The position numbers and the translations under genes were made by a program. A stretch of 64,000 bases of DNA from A07HB70 sp964512675 (GTDB taxonomy: Archaea; Halobacteriota; Halobacteria; Halobacteriales; Haloferacaceae), in assembly GCA_964512675.1 (NCBI GenBank), contig CAZEJR010000007.1, positions 1-64,000 on the forward strand. The letters are read 5' to 3'. Shown one piece after another: positions 1 to 7,775 of the stretch. The notes beneath the pieces were generated by a model. The model did no database searches, was not told the DNA's origin, and worked only from the letters and a program-made list of their open reading frames with translations. Every line of letters begins with the position of its first letter. The first letter of the stretch is position 1.

Positions 1-33
1 CGGCGTATCGCGGTTCGACTCCGCGAGTCGGCG
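1..33 (+). other. tRNA-like 5S rRNA 5'-processing element (3' half)
   Basis: The bases form a T-arm (CGCGG stem, TTCGACT loop, CCGCG stem) followed by seven bases resembling the 3' strand of an acceptor stem and a G, directly abutting the 5S rRNA. The TTCRANY loop is perfect. In Haloferax, tRNase Z is known to cut the 5S 5' end by recognising such a tRNA-like element. The matching 5' acceptor strand would lie before base 1. A true tRNA 3' end, for example of a serine type, is the alternative, but zero spacing to the 5S favours the processing element. Confidence 0.6.
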
Positions 34-155
34 TTAAGGCGGCCATAGCGGCGGGGACACACCCGTACCCATCCCGAACACGGCAGTTAAGCCCGCCAGC
101 GTTCCGGCAAGTACTGGCGTGCGCGAGCCGCTGGGAACACCGGATCGCCGCCTGC
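34..155 (+). rRNA. rrf: 5S ribosomal RNA
   Basis: The sequence starts TTAAGGCGGCC and contains the conserved CCCGTACCCATCCCGAACAC block and GTACTGG, ending in GATCGCCGCC, which pairs with the 5' GGCGGC. Length about 122 bases fits archaeal 5S rRNA. It closes an rRNA operon whose 23S gene must lie upstream of the window. Bases 156-356 show no gene. Confidence 0.95.
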
Positions 156-356
156 CACTCATACTCACGTACGCGGAGCGGCGGATCTCTCGTCGCCTCT
201 GGCGGGACAGACGCGTCTCGCCTGCGACTCATACACTCGATAGCTCCGGCTCCCGGTCCGTCTCGCGTCGGGCGCTCCTCGCCGTCGTAATCACACGGCA
301 GGCACCGCGCCGGGCACACGGACCACGGCGCTCTGTCCGCGGGTCGCGCCGACCGG

Positions 357-1472
357 CTACAGTCCGGCGACGTCCTCGATCGCGTCTGTCAGCCGTCGGA
401 CGCTCTCGACCGTGTGTTCGCCCATGTGGCCGATCCGGAAGCTCTCCTCGGCGAGTTCGCCGTATCCACTGGAGAAGACCATGTCGTACCGCTCCGAGAC
501 CGTCTCGACGGTTTCGGCGACGTCGATCCCTCGGGTGTTCGCGACACAGGTGACCGACTGTGACTCGTAGCCCGGCTCGGGGTAGAGGTCGAAGTGTTCG
601 CGGGCCCACTCGCGCGTGTACGCCGCCATCTCGCGGTGGCGTTTGCTCCGTGCCGCGTGTCCCTCCTCGAGCATGTGTTTCATCTGCTTGCGGTAGGCGA
701 GCATGAGTGGAATCGCCGGCGTCGAGTGTGTCTGGCCCTTCCGGTCGTAGTAGTCCAGACACCGCTGGAACCCGCCGTACCACGACGCCGAGTCCTTCTC
801 GAGCTCTCGCTCGTACGCCGCGTCGCTCACGGTACAGACCGCGAGTCCGGGCGGCATCGCGAACGCCTTCTGTGTCGAGGTGAAGATGCAGTCGACGTTG
901 TGGGCGTCGATGTCGATGTCGTCGCCGCCGAGACAGGAGATCGCGTCGACCACGAAGTACGTCTCCGGATAGTCGCCGAGCAGGTCGCCGACCTGCTCGA
1001 CGGGGTTTCGCACGCCCGTCGAGGTCTCGTTCATCACCATTCCGACGGCGTCGTACTCTGGCCCCGACTCCAGCGTCTCGCGCACGTCCGCGGGCTCGAC
1101 TGCCGCTCCCCACTCGTACTCGATCCGGTCGACAGTCTTGCCCAGTCGCTCGGCGACGTTCGCCTGGCGCGTGCTGAACGCGCCGTTCGTCGGCACGAGC
1201 ATGCGGTCTTCGACCAGGTTGAGCGTGGTCGACTCCCAGAACTCGGTCCCGGACGCGGTGAGGACGATCACCTGCTGGTCGGTGTCCAGGAACTTCCGTG
1301 TGTCCTCGACGATCGTCGTGTAGAGGTCGGTCATTCGTTCCATCCGGTGGCCGAAGGTCGGCTGTGCCATCTCCTCGACGACGTCCTCACGCACCTCTGT
1401 CGGGCCGGGGAGGTACAGCGTCTTCTCCGGGTACTCGCCGGTGTACTCCCGTCTCTCTCGTGTGTTGGACAT
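357..1472 (-). CDS. Class V pyridoxal-phosphate aminotransferase (alanine-glyoxylate / serine-pyruvate type)
   Basis: The 371-residue protein starts with the family opening YLPGPTEVREDV and carries the PLP-binding lysine at K202 in STQKAFAMPPG, preceded by VVDAISCLGG, where the aspartate contacts the pyridine nitrogen. Full family length, soluble and cytosolic. Members transfer the amino group of serine or alanine to glyoxylate or pyruvate. The exact substrate cannot be read here. It lies antisense between 5S rRNA and tRNA-Cys, with no operon partner. The ATG start is preceded by no strong Shine-Dalgarno site. Confidence 0.9.
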   Translation of the reverse strand: MSNTRERREYTGEYPEKTLYLPGPTEVREDVVEEMAQPTFGHRMERMTDLYTTIVEDTRKFLDTDQQVIVLTASGTEFWESTTLNLVEDRMLVPTNGAFSTRQANVAERLGKTVDRIEYEWGAAVEPADVRETLESGPEYDAVGMVMNETSTGVRNPVEQVGDLLGDYPETYFVVDAISCLGGDDIDIDAHNVDCIFTSTQKAFAMPPGLAVCTVSDAAYERELEKDSASWYGGFQRCLDYYDRKGQTHSTPAIPLMLAYRKQMKHMLEEGHAARSKRHREMAAYTREWAREHFDLYPEPGYESQSVTCVANTRGIDVAETVETVSERYDMVFSSGYGELAEESFRIGHMGEHTVESVRRLTDAIEDVAGL

Positions 1473-1592
1473 CTGTCGTCGGGACGGCTGGCGCAGGCAT
1501 GGGTGTTGTGGTTCGGCGAGTGCGAGCCGTCGCCGTGTGGCTCCCGGTCACGCCTTCGTCGAGCCGTGGCTCCGGGGAATCGATGCGAGACA

Positions 1593-1601
1593 GTTAAGTT
1601 A
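1593..1601 (+). promoter_or_regulatory. TATA-like box of tRNA-Cys
   Basis: GTTAAGTTA lies about 30 bases before the tRNA 5' end, the usual spacing for an archaeal TATA box. Nothing else AT-rich occurs in the gap from 1473 to 1624. Confidence 0.5.
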
Positions 1602-1624
1602 CGGTCACGGATATGCTGGACTGC

Positions 1625-1700
1625 GCCAAGGTGGCAGAGTCTGGCCGAACGCGTCCGCCTGCAGAGCGGATCATCCCCGGTTCGAATCCGGGCCTTGGCT
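1625..1700 (+). tRNA. tRNA-Cys (anticodon GCA)
   Basis: The acceptor strands GCCAAGG and CCTTGGC pair, with T as discriminator base. The anticodon stem TCCGC/GCGGA (1654-1658, 1666-1670) encloses loop CTGCAGA with anticodon GCA at 1661-1663. The T-arm is CCCGG-TTCGAAT-CCGGG. CCA is not encoded. In many haloarchaea tRNA-Cys follows 5S rRNA; here about 1.5 kb with an antisense gene separates them. Confidence 0.97.
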
Positions 1701-2349
1701 CTCGCATACTTCGTTAGAGTACGACAGCTGCCGCTCTCGCCCCCGGCCTCCAGAGTTCGCTGGCAGTATGATCGCGTGACCTGGGGTCAGCCACTCGCCG
1801 AGTCGACGGCGTGGTGTTCCGGGTGCAAGGCGTGGATCGGCTACCGCGTCGGTGTCTGTTTTGGGTGTGGCCCCCTTGCCCCGACGGCGCGTTTCGGATC
1901 CTCGACGTTGACTAGCCCGACCGCTACTTCTCTCGTGTTGACGAGTCACGAGAGCGCCTCAGACGCGAGTGGTACCGTGCGCTCAGGAAGCCCGGGAGGC
2001 GCCTGTGAGTCGCGTCGTCAAGCCGACCGTCGCCGTCGACATGCTCCCCCACGCTGACATCGTCGTCTTCCGCGCTCCGTGGCTCCTGAACTAGCGCCAG
2101 TCTTCGAGATCGTCCGCGAGGGCGGCGCTGATGGGCCGCGTGTGGCGTCGCCACGGTTCCCCGACCGCGGCCCTCGTCTACCGTATCCGTTGAGCGCGTC
2201 AGCGACGCCTCACGCCCCCTTGGCGTCGATTCTGACGGCACCGCCCAGCCGTCCCCCGCGACCTCGCAACACTTCGTAGAGTGTCTCATACACCCGCGAG
2301 GACTGATACGCAAGCCGGCTTAGCATCGTGACCGTTCACCAGCATCCTC
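1701..2349. other. Gene-free stretch
   Basis: About 650 bases without a convincing protein. Open frames here are arginine- and proline-rich products of GC-rich DNA with no recognisable domain. I see no transposon fragment in it. Confidence 0.6.
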
Positions 2350-2380
2350 GGCCAAGACGTGTACTGAGTTGGTCTTGGCC
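2350..2380 (-). repeat. Perfect inverted repeat downstream of the toxin gene
   Basis: GGCCAAGAC (2350-2358) and GTCTTGGCC (2372-2380) form a 9-bp stem with a 13-base loop, starting 7 bases past the vapC stop. It could end or stabilise the vapBC transcript. There is no U-run after it, so it is not a classical terminator. Confidence 0.5.
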
Positions 2381-2386
2381 CCGGGC

Positions 2387-2821
2387 TCACTCCGGCGTGA
2401 ACGGATTTGTCACCGTGGTGAGTCGCGTTACCGCGTCGATACTGTCGAGGTCGTCGTCGAACGCGTACAGGTACCGCAGGTCAGCTGCCTCGGCGTGTGC
2501 CACCAGACACGCGTCGACGAGTGAGAGCGCGGGGTGACGGCGGAACCACGATTTCGCGCTCGCGAACGTGCTTGCAGACAGCGCCTCGACGTGGAGTCGG
2601 TCGTTGTGTTCCAGCCGTTCGAGAAAATCGACAGCCGCGTCGTGGCCAGCGTGGGTCGTCAGGCCGTTGAGCGTCTCGGCGAGTACGAACCGGAGGACGA
2701 CCGCTTCGGGCAGGGTTCCGTCGTCGATCCCGCGCAGGATCGCGAGCCCGTCGGCGTGGGACTGGTCTGGACGGTACGCCGCCGCGTAGAGGACCGTCGT
2801 GTCGACGAGCGCCTGTGGCAT
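2387..2821 (-). CDS. vapC: PIN-domain ribonuclease toxin (VapC-like)
   Basis: The 144-residue protein has the PIN acidic residues in order: D7 in ALVDTTVLY, E49 in VLAETLNGL, D103 in SLVDACLVAHAE and D122/D124 in YAFDDDLD. PIN toxins bind a metal ion with these residues and cut RNA. The length matches VapC. Its ATG follows the antitoxin's TGA with no gap, so the two are almost certainly co-transcribed and coupled. Confidence 0.9.
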   Translation of the reverse strand: MPQALVDTTVLYAAAYRPDQSHADGLAILRGIDDGTLPEAVVLRFVLAETLNGLTTHAGHDAAVDFLERLEHNDRLHVEALSASTFASAKSWFRRHPALSLVDACLVAHAEAADLRYLYAFDDDLDSIDAVTRLTTVTNPFTPE

Positions 2822-3067
2822 TCAGTCGACGCCCCACGCGTCGTGGTCGTCACGGACGTCAGTCGGTTCGGTGCCGTCGTACCCGTCGAACTCATCGAAC
2901 GTCCTCGATTCACGACGCACGACCTCGACGCGGAGCGTGCCGTCGTCGGCGACGTGCCACCGCAGCCGATCGCCGTCGTCGATATCGAGCTCATGGCGGA
3001 TATGGGCCGGGATGTTCGCCTGATTGCCCGACACCGTACTCTCGGCGGCGATATCGTCGACGCTCAT
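2822..3067 (-). CDS. vapB: SpoVT/AbrB-domain antitoxin (VapB-like)
   Basis: The 81-residue protein has an N-terminal AbrB swapped-hairpin pattern (residues about 8-48: TVSGNQANIPAHIRHELDI, then DGDRLRW, typically the DNA-binding face). Its C-terminal half (48-81) is very acidic and probably wraps the toxin. It is the first gene of the two-gene operon. Antitoxins of this class usually repress their own promoter together with the toxin. Confidence 0.85.
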   Translation of the reverse strand: MSVDDIAAESTVSGNQANIPAHIRHELDIDDGDRLRWHVADDGTLRVEVVRRESRTFDEFDGYDGTEPTDVRDDHDAWGVD

Positions 3068-3087
3068 ACTCAGCTGTTAGCCCGCTC

Positions 3088-3112
3088 GTTTAAAAATAGT
3101 GTGCTGTCACAC
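3088..3112 (-). promoter_or_regulatory. vapBC promoter with overlapping inverted repeat
   Basis: On the minus strand a CTATTTTTAAACG TATA region (3100-3088) lies about 25-30 bases before the antitoxin start. Immediately upstream, GTGTG-CTGT-CACAC (3099-3112) forms a 5-bp inverted repeat where TFB would bind. A plausible site for antitoxin autorepression; inferred only. The remaining bases up to 3323 show no gene. Confidence 0.5.
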
Positions 3113-3323
3113 TTCGGTGGTTGTGCGTCGGCGATACGCCGGCTGGTTCGCCGCTTGGCAGGATCGTGCGATGGATCACCTGATCCACTAGCCAGTCTCG
3201 GATCCCAGACGAGCTAGCGGTCGGGACTGACCACGATGGGACTCTGTGTGGCATCGACAGCGCCGAGACAGTCGCTCATTCGCCGTTCCTGTCCTCGCAG
3301 GTGTTGTACTCGAGACCGGTCTA

Positions 3324-3770
3324 TCAGGTCTGTGCGTGCGCCCGGAGGCCGTCGAGGACCTCCGTAGCGTGGCCCTCCGGGTCCGCGAGTTCGGGGTCGT
3401 AGACGTCGACCACCTGCCCGTCGGCGATAGTGAACGTCACGCGGTCGGTGTACCCCTCGCTCGTGTCGAGGCCGAACGCCTCGGCGACGGTCCCGTCGGG
3501 GTCTGCAAGCAGGTCGAACTCGATCCCCTCCTCGTCGGCGAACTCGGCGTGGCTCTCGGCGTCGTCCGTCGAGACGCCGTAGACCGCGATCCCGTGGTCG
3601 TGGAACGCCGAGAGCCGCGACTGGAAGTCGTTTGCCTCGACCGTACAGCCGCCGGTGAAGTCCTTCGGATAGAAGTACAGGACCGTCGGCTCCGCGAAGG
3701 CGGGTGTGACGAGTTCGCCGTGCTGGTTCTGTGCGCTGACCGCCGGGGTGTCGTCGCCTGGCCGGAGCAC
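3324..3770 (-). CDS. bcp: Peroxiredoxin, BCP/PrxQ type, one-cysteine
   Basis: The 148-residue protein has the thioredoxin-fold peroxidase pattern: VLYFYPKDFTGGCTVEAN with peroxidatic Cys42 and the activating threonine T39, then GVSTDD and the strand DLLADPDG. It has only one cysteine, so it must be regenerated by a partner thiol. It reduces hydrogen peroxide or organic peroxides in the cytosol. The GTG at 3770 is chosen because the LRPGDDTPAV opening and family length fit. The frame stays open upstream to 4169, but that part is low-complexity. Confidence 0.85.
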   Translation of the reverse strand: MLRPGDDTPAVSAQNQHGELVTPAFAEPTVLYFYPKDFTGGCTVEANDFQSRLSAFHDHGIAVYGVSTDDAESHAEFADEEGIEFDLLADPDGTVAEAFGLDTSEGYTDRVTFTIADGQVVDVYDPELADPEGHATEVLDGLRAHAQT

Positions 3771-4260
3771 GGTGCCGGATCGTCGCCAGCCGTGGGTAGC
3801 CCTTCGGGTTGTGTCGGGGCGTTCCTGCTGGCACCACGGCGACCTCGGTACGCCCTGTGGTCCGTCGGTTGCTGCGAAGCGGTCGGGGTGGCTTCCTGTG
3901 AAAGGCGCCGAGACGCGTCCTCGACGGTGGCGCGACGACACGACCGTCGCGAGGGCGCACGTGCGAACGCGCGCTCTACCAGATGTCGTCGGCGGTGCGC
4001 GGCGACGCCGTCGGCGTAGCCGACCCACTCCCGACGGCTGCCTGCCGAACTGCGGCTGGTACCCCCGAGGTAACGTTACAACACAGCGTGTCACGCGGCC
4101 CCGACGACCGCGGTTCTCTATCGCAACTGACACTCCCGGACGCTTCGTGGGCGACACGCGCCGCATCAAGACTGTTTCGTGCCCACTCTCCCGCCTCGTT
4201 TACATACCGTCCCCTGTCGTGGCGCCGTCCGAAACCCGCGCACAGATGCGTTCTCCCCCG
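3771..4260. other. Gene-free stretch upstream of the S-layer gene
   Basis: No credible gene. The frames are arginine-rich shadows. AT content rises towards 4190, where TTTACATACC could be a further distal promoter element for the S-layer gene. Confidence 0.5.
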
Positions 4261-4306
4261 TTTATACCGTCTGACGCGATTCGCGTATCAGAAAGCACTT
4301 ATACGA
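4261..4306 (+). promoter_or_regulatory. S-layer gene promoter elements
   Basis: Two TATA-like boxes, TTTATACC (4261-4268) and CTTATACG (4299-4306), precede the S-layer start by about 160 and 120 bases. Both imply a leader of roughly 95-140 bases, unlike the leaderless arrangement common in this window. No Shine-Dalgarno site is visible before the ATG. Confidence 0.5.
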
Positions 4307-4424
4307 ACCGTCAGTACCGGACCTCACCCCTACCCGTCGACCCCGCCAGCGGCACGCGCGGTCGTAAAACACCGGCACGAAAGGGCCGATCGCCCGGGAC
4401 TGTCACCGAACGAGACAACAACAG

Positions 4425-7400
4425 ATGTCAGGACAACAATCCGACAAGATACGCGCCGTCGTCCTCAGCGTCATCATGGTTCTCTCCGTCTTCGGCGGGA
4501 CCGTGGCGTTCTCGGGGACGGCTGCCGCGGCGACAGGAGACGGGGGCAGCGTTTCCCCCGATGAGGTAGACGAATCAACTACAACAGACTTCACTGTCAC
4601 TGCTAATATAGACTCCGTTGATGCCTCCGACAACGTTGATCAGCGGGTGTTCCTCAACTTCACTTCTGGTGAACTGAGTGTCACCGGTAGCTCGAACGTT
4701 CAGAACATCCAGCTATCCGATGATGGTGCTGACCACATTAACCTAACCAGCACTACCGTCGTCAACACTGACGGAAACGGCAATAACGTCGAGATTCTAC
4801 TCGAAGACAACTCAAGTGGTCTCGGTTCGAATACCGAGCCGCTCACCGTCCAGGCTACGGTGACTGACGTGGATGCCACGGCCCTCGATGGTACCAACAG
4901 TGGTTCCATCGCCAGTAACGTCAACTCTGCTTTCGACAACGGCGACAACAGCAGTAACTTCGGGGATCCGAGTGACTTCGCGGGAAATAAGCTCGATGAT
5001 ATCACCATCAACAACAACGATGAGATCGTCAACAACAACGATGTCATCTTCCAGGGGCAGGAGAACATCGAGTTCAGCACTGGTGACACCAGCCTGACCG
5101 GCATCGACGGCGACGCCGACGGTCGGGTCATCAGCTCGCCGATCTCCCAGGACGCGGTGCCCGGTCAGTACAGCGATACTGGCACTCCGGGCGGCGCGAT
5201 CGAGGTCACGCTCGACACGCCGCGCATCTCGGACTACGAGATCCGGAACGAGAACGGCGAGGACATCGCCGGCGGCAGCGTCGCCGAGGCTAACGCCGAC
5301 AACCTCGAAGTCTTCGTCGAGTACAACTTCGGCGAGTACGAGGGTATCGACATCACAGTCGAGGACCCCGGTGGACTCGAGATTCAGGGCGACGTCATCG
5401 AGGGTAACACCGACGAGGGCGGCTCTGGAGCCTTCAGCTCCAATGACGCCTCGCCGAGCGTCTCCCCCGCTACCAGTTCCGGCACCCGGTCCGTCAGCTT
5501 CGGTCTGAACCTCGACGGCCAGGACGCCGGCACCTACACCGTCATCGCCGAGGGCGCAGGTGACTTCGACTTCGGCCAGGCCGCCCAGAGCAACACGCTC
5601 GACCTGACCTCCGAAGACAACATCGGCATCGAGTTCGGCTCGGAGTCCGTCACCCAAGGTGACAACGTCCGCTACGAAATCACCGGCGGCCAGGCCGGCG
5701 ACTTCCACTTCGTGTTCGTCGATGGGTCGGACTTCCGTGACCGCACCTCCGCGGACGACGCCGCGGCGATCTTCCGGAACGTCGAGAACACCCAGGAGCG
5801 CGGCATCGTCGTCACCGCCTTCGACAACAACGGGAACGCAATCCGCACGCAGCTCCACGAGCCAGACGAAGTGCCAACCGCGAGCGAGATCGAGAACAAC
5901 CCGAACGTCGACGCGCTCGGGCTGAATGGCGCCTACGCCATCACCCAGATCGATGACGACACCGGTCTCGGTATCGGCTCGATCGACACGGACAGTCTGG
6001 ACGACTCCTCGGTGACCGTCGAGGTCTCCGACGAGCTCCGGACCGAGAACGGCGTGCCGGAGTCGATCAACGGTAACGCCCGTCTGCTCGGTGACAACAA
6101 CAACGGCAGCGCCGGTGGCCCCGCAAACGACCTCGTCTTCGGCGGTGAGGCGAACATCTCGGCCACCGACGAGCTGAACACCGACGACAACGATATCGAT
6201 GTCGAGGAGGGCACGGTCACGCTCGAGAGTCCGGGCCAGTCCTACGTCATCGGCTCCGAAATAGACGTGAACGGCACGGCCGACTCGGCGATCGAGGACG
6301 TGTCGATCTACGTCCGCGACGAGGATGACTTCGAACTCGTCACGATCGACGACCAGGACTCGATCCCCGTCGACGCTGACGGCACCTTCGAGGCGGAGGA
6401 CATCATCTTCAGCGACGGCAGCGGACCCGGCGACGAGCTCCTCCAGCTGCCCGGCACCTACCGGATCGGTGTCATCGACGAGACCGACGCCGACATCGAC
6501 GGCGACGGCAACACCGACGCCGAGATCGACGTGTCGGACTTCAACTCCGCCACCTCGAGTCAGCGGTCGCTCCGGACGATCAATCCGGGGCTGAACGGTG
6601 AGTTCACCTCGGTCATCAACGGGCAGATCGCCATCGACATCGACGGCGCCGACGTCGAAGTGAACGGCACGGCAGCGGGCGCAGACGAAGTGCTGCTGAT
6701 CGCCGTGGGTCCGCGTGGCGACACCGTCACGCAGGTGACCTCCGTCGAGAGCGACCAGACGTTCGACGAGGAGAACTTCAACATCGCCAGCCTGAACAAG
6801 GGCCAGGCGAGCCTCCACATCTTCGCGATCGGGCGTGATGGCCAGGTTGGCGACGGCTCCGGTCTCGAGACTACTGTGGGCGGCGGCAACACCCAGATCT
6901 CGGAAGAGGCGACTCTCGAGGGCCTCTCGCGGTTCATCAACCAGCTAGAGGGTGCCTCCCTGACGGGCAGCCAGGTGCGGGCGAACATCGTGGCGAACAC
7001 GGAAGCTGACACCGGCTCGGACGACCTGCTCGTCAACGCGAACGTCCGGCTGACGGACGCGCAGTCCAACATCGATGCCGTCTATCAGGAGGGCAACCAG
7101 GCCTCTGGCCTGAACGCAGTCACGGCTGGTGAGACGATGGTCATCGAGGCGACGACGAACCTCAAGCCCGACGACAACGTGCTCACCGCCGAGGTCCAGA
7201 ACGACGACGTCACGGTCGGCCTCGCGTCCACGGACCAGTGGGACGACGAGGGCCAGGCCACGCTCACCATCGACACTGGTGACGCGGCCACCGGGACGTA
7301 CACGCTCGAGCTGGACGACGGCGAGAACTCGATAACAGAGGACATCGAGCTGGTCGAACAGATCAGCACGCCGACGGCGACGCCGACGGAGCCGCCGACG

Positions 7401-7571
7401 GACACGCCGACGGCGACGCCGACGGCCTCGCCGACGCCGACGGACTCGCCGACGCCGACGCCGACGGACTCGCCGACGCCCACTGAGGGCGGCGGTCCCG
7501 GCTTCGGTGCGGTGGTCGCGCTGGTCGCGCTGCTCGCCGCGGCGCTGCTGGCGACCCGTCGCAGCAACTAA
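4425..7571 (+). CDS. csg: S-layer glycoprotein
   Basis: This 1048-residue secreted protein forms the cell surface lattice. It has a Sec signal peptide (about 1-36: KIRAVVLSVIMVLSVFGG, cut near SGTAAAA), a long acidic body with NxS/T sequons (NFTSG, NLTST, NSSG, NISA, NGTAA), a Thr/Pro linker (about 985-1017, likely O-glycosylated), then PGFG, one membrane helix and RRSN. That last part is a PGF-CTERM signal, processed by archaeosortase and replaced by lipid in known relatives. It is longer than the roughly 830-850 residues of Haloferax and Halobacterium proteins. The first 170 or so codons are much poorer in G+C than the rest. Confidence 0.95.
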   Translation: MSGQQSDKIRAVVLSVIMVLSVFGGTVAFSGTAAAATGDGGSVSPDEVDESTTTDFTVTANIDSVDASDNVDQRVFLNFTSGELSVTGSSNVQNIQLSDDGADHINLTSTTVVNTDGNGNNVEILLEDNSSGLGSNTEPLTVQATVTDVDATALDGTNSGSIASNVNSAFDNGDNSSNFGDPSDFAGNKLDDITINNNDEIVNNNDVIFQGQENIEFSTGDTSLTGIDGDADGRVISSPISQDAVPGQYSDTGTPGGAIEVTLDTPRISDYEIRNENGEDIAGGSVAEANADNLEVFVEYNFGEYEGIDITVEDPGGLEIQGDVIEGNTDEGGSGAFSSNDASPSVSPATSSGTRSVSFGLNLDGQDAGTYTVIAEGAGDFDFGQAAQSNTLDLTSEDNIGIEFGSESVTQGDNVRYEITGGQAGDFHFVFVDGSDFRDRTSADDAAAIFRNVENTQERGIVVTAFDNNGNAIRTQLHEPDEVPTASEIENNPNVDALGLNGAYAITQIDDDTGLGIGSIDTDSLDDSSVTVEVSDELRTENGVPESINGNARLLGDNNNGSAGGPANDLVFGGEANISATDELNTDDNDIDVEEGTVTLESPGQSYVIGSEIDVNGTADSAIEDVSIYVRDEDDFELVTIDDQDSIPVDADGTFEAEDIIFSDGSGPGDELLQLPGTYRIGVIDETDADIDGDGNTDAEIDVSDFNSATSSQRSLRTINPGLNGEFTSVINGQIAIDIDGADVEVNGTAAGADEVLLIAVGPRGDTVTQVTSVESDQTFDEENFNIASLNKGQASLHIFAIGRDGQVGDGSGLETTVGGGNTQISEEATLEGLSRFINQLEGASLTGSQVRANIVANTEADTGSDDLLVNANVRLTDAQSNIDAVYQEGNQASGLNAVTAGETMVIEATTNLKPDDNVLTAEVQNDDVTVGLASTDQWDDEGQATLTIDTGDAATGTYTLELDDGENSITEDIELVEQISTPTATPTEPPTDTPTATPTASPTPTDSPTPTPTDSPTPTEGGGPGFGAVVALVALLAAALLATRRSN

Positions 7572-7625
7572 CCACGACTGACCGCCGAAAGCGGTCACAC
7601 GGCTCGCGGTGCGGTTCGCGGTCTT

Positions 7626-7649
7626 CGGCCCCCCGGGGCCGTTTTATTT
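7626..7649 (+). terminator. Hairpin terminator of the S-layer gene
   Basis: CGGCCCC and GGGGCCG form a GC-rich stem followed by TTTTATTT, 55 bases past the stop codon. The stem plus T-run fits termination of a highly expressed transcript. Bases 7650-7775 carry no gene. Confidence 0.7.
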
Positions 7650-7775
7650 CGTCTCTCGTAGCGACTGCGTCTCGCTTCTTCGAGCCGGGTGTGAGTCGCG
7701 TACACTCAGCCTCACGACTGCCCCGGATGGTGTCCGACGGCGGATACGCGTCTGCGTTACGACACGGCCCGTGTC

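Noticed and set aside
1671..1949. Minus-strand reading frame ending in a tRNA-complementary peptide
   Set aside because: It reads through the antisense of tRNA-Cys and is arginine/proline-rich, a common artefact of GC-rich DNA.
1924..2313. Minus-strand frame of about 129 residues
   Set aside because: No domain, low-complexity arginine-rich sequence, no promoter or start signal.
4812..6818. Long antisense frame over the S-layer gene
   Set aside because: Valine/aspartate-rich mirror of acidic codons; the sense frame is unambiguous.
7369..7490. Repeated CCGACG units at the 3' part of the S-layer gene taken as a CRISPR-like repeat
   Set aside because: They are codon repeats for the Thr/Pro linker with no spacer structure. 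No CRISPR array was seen anywhere in the window.
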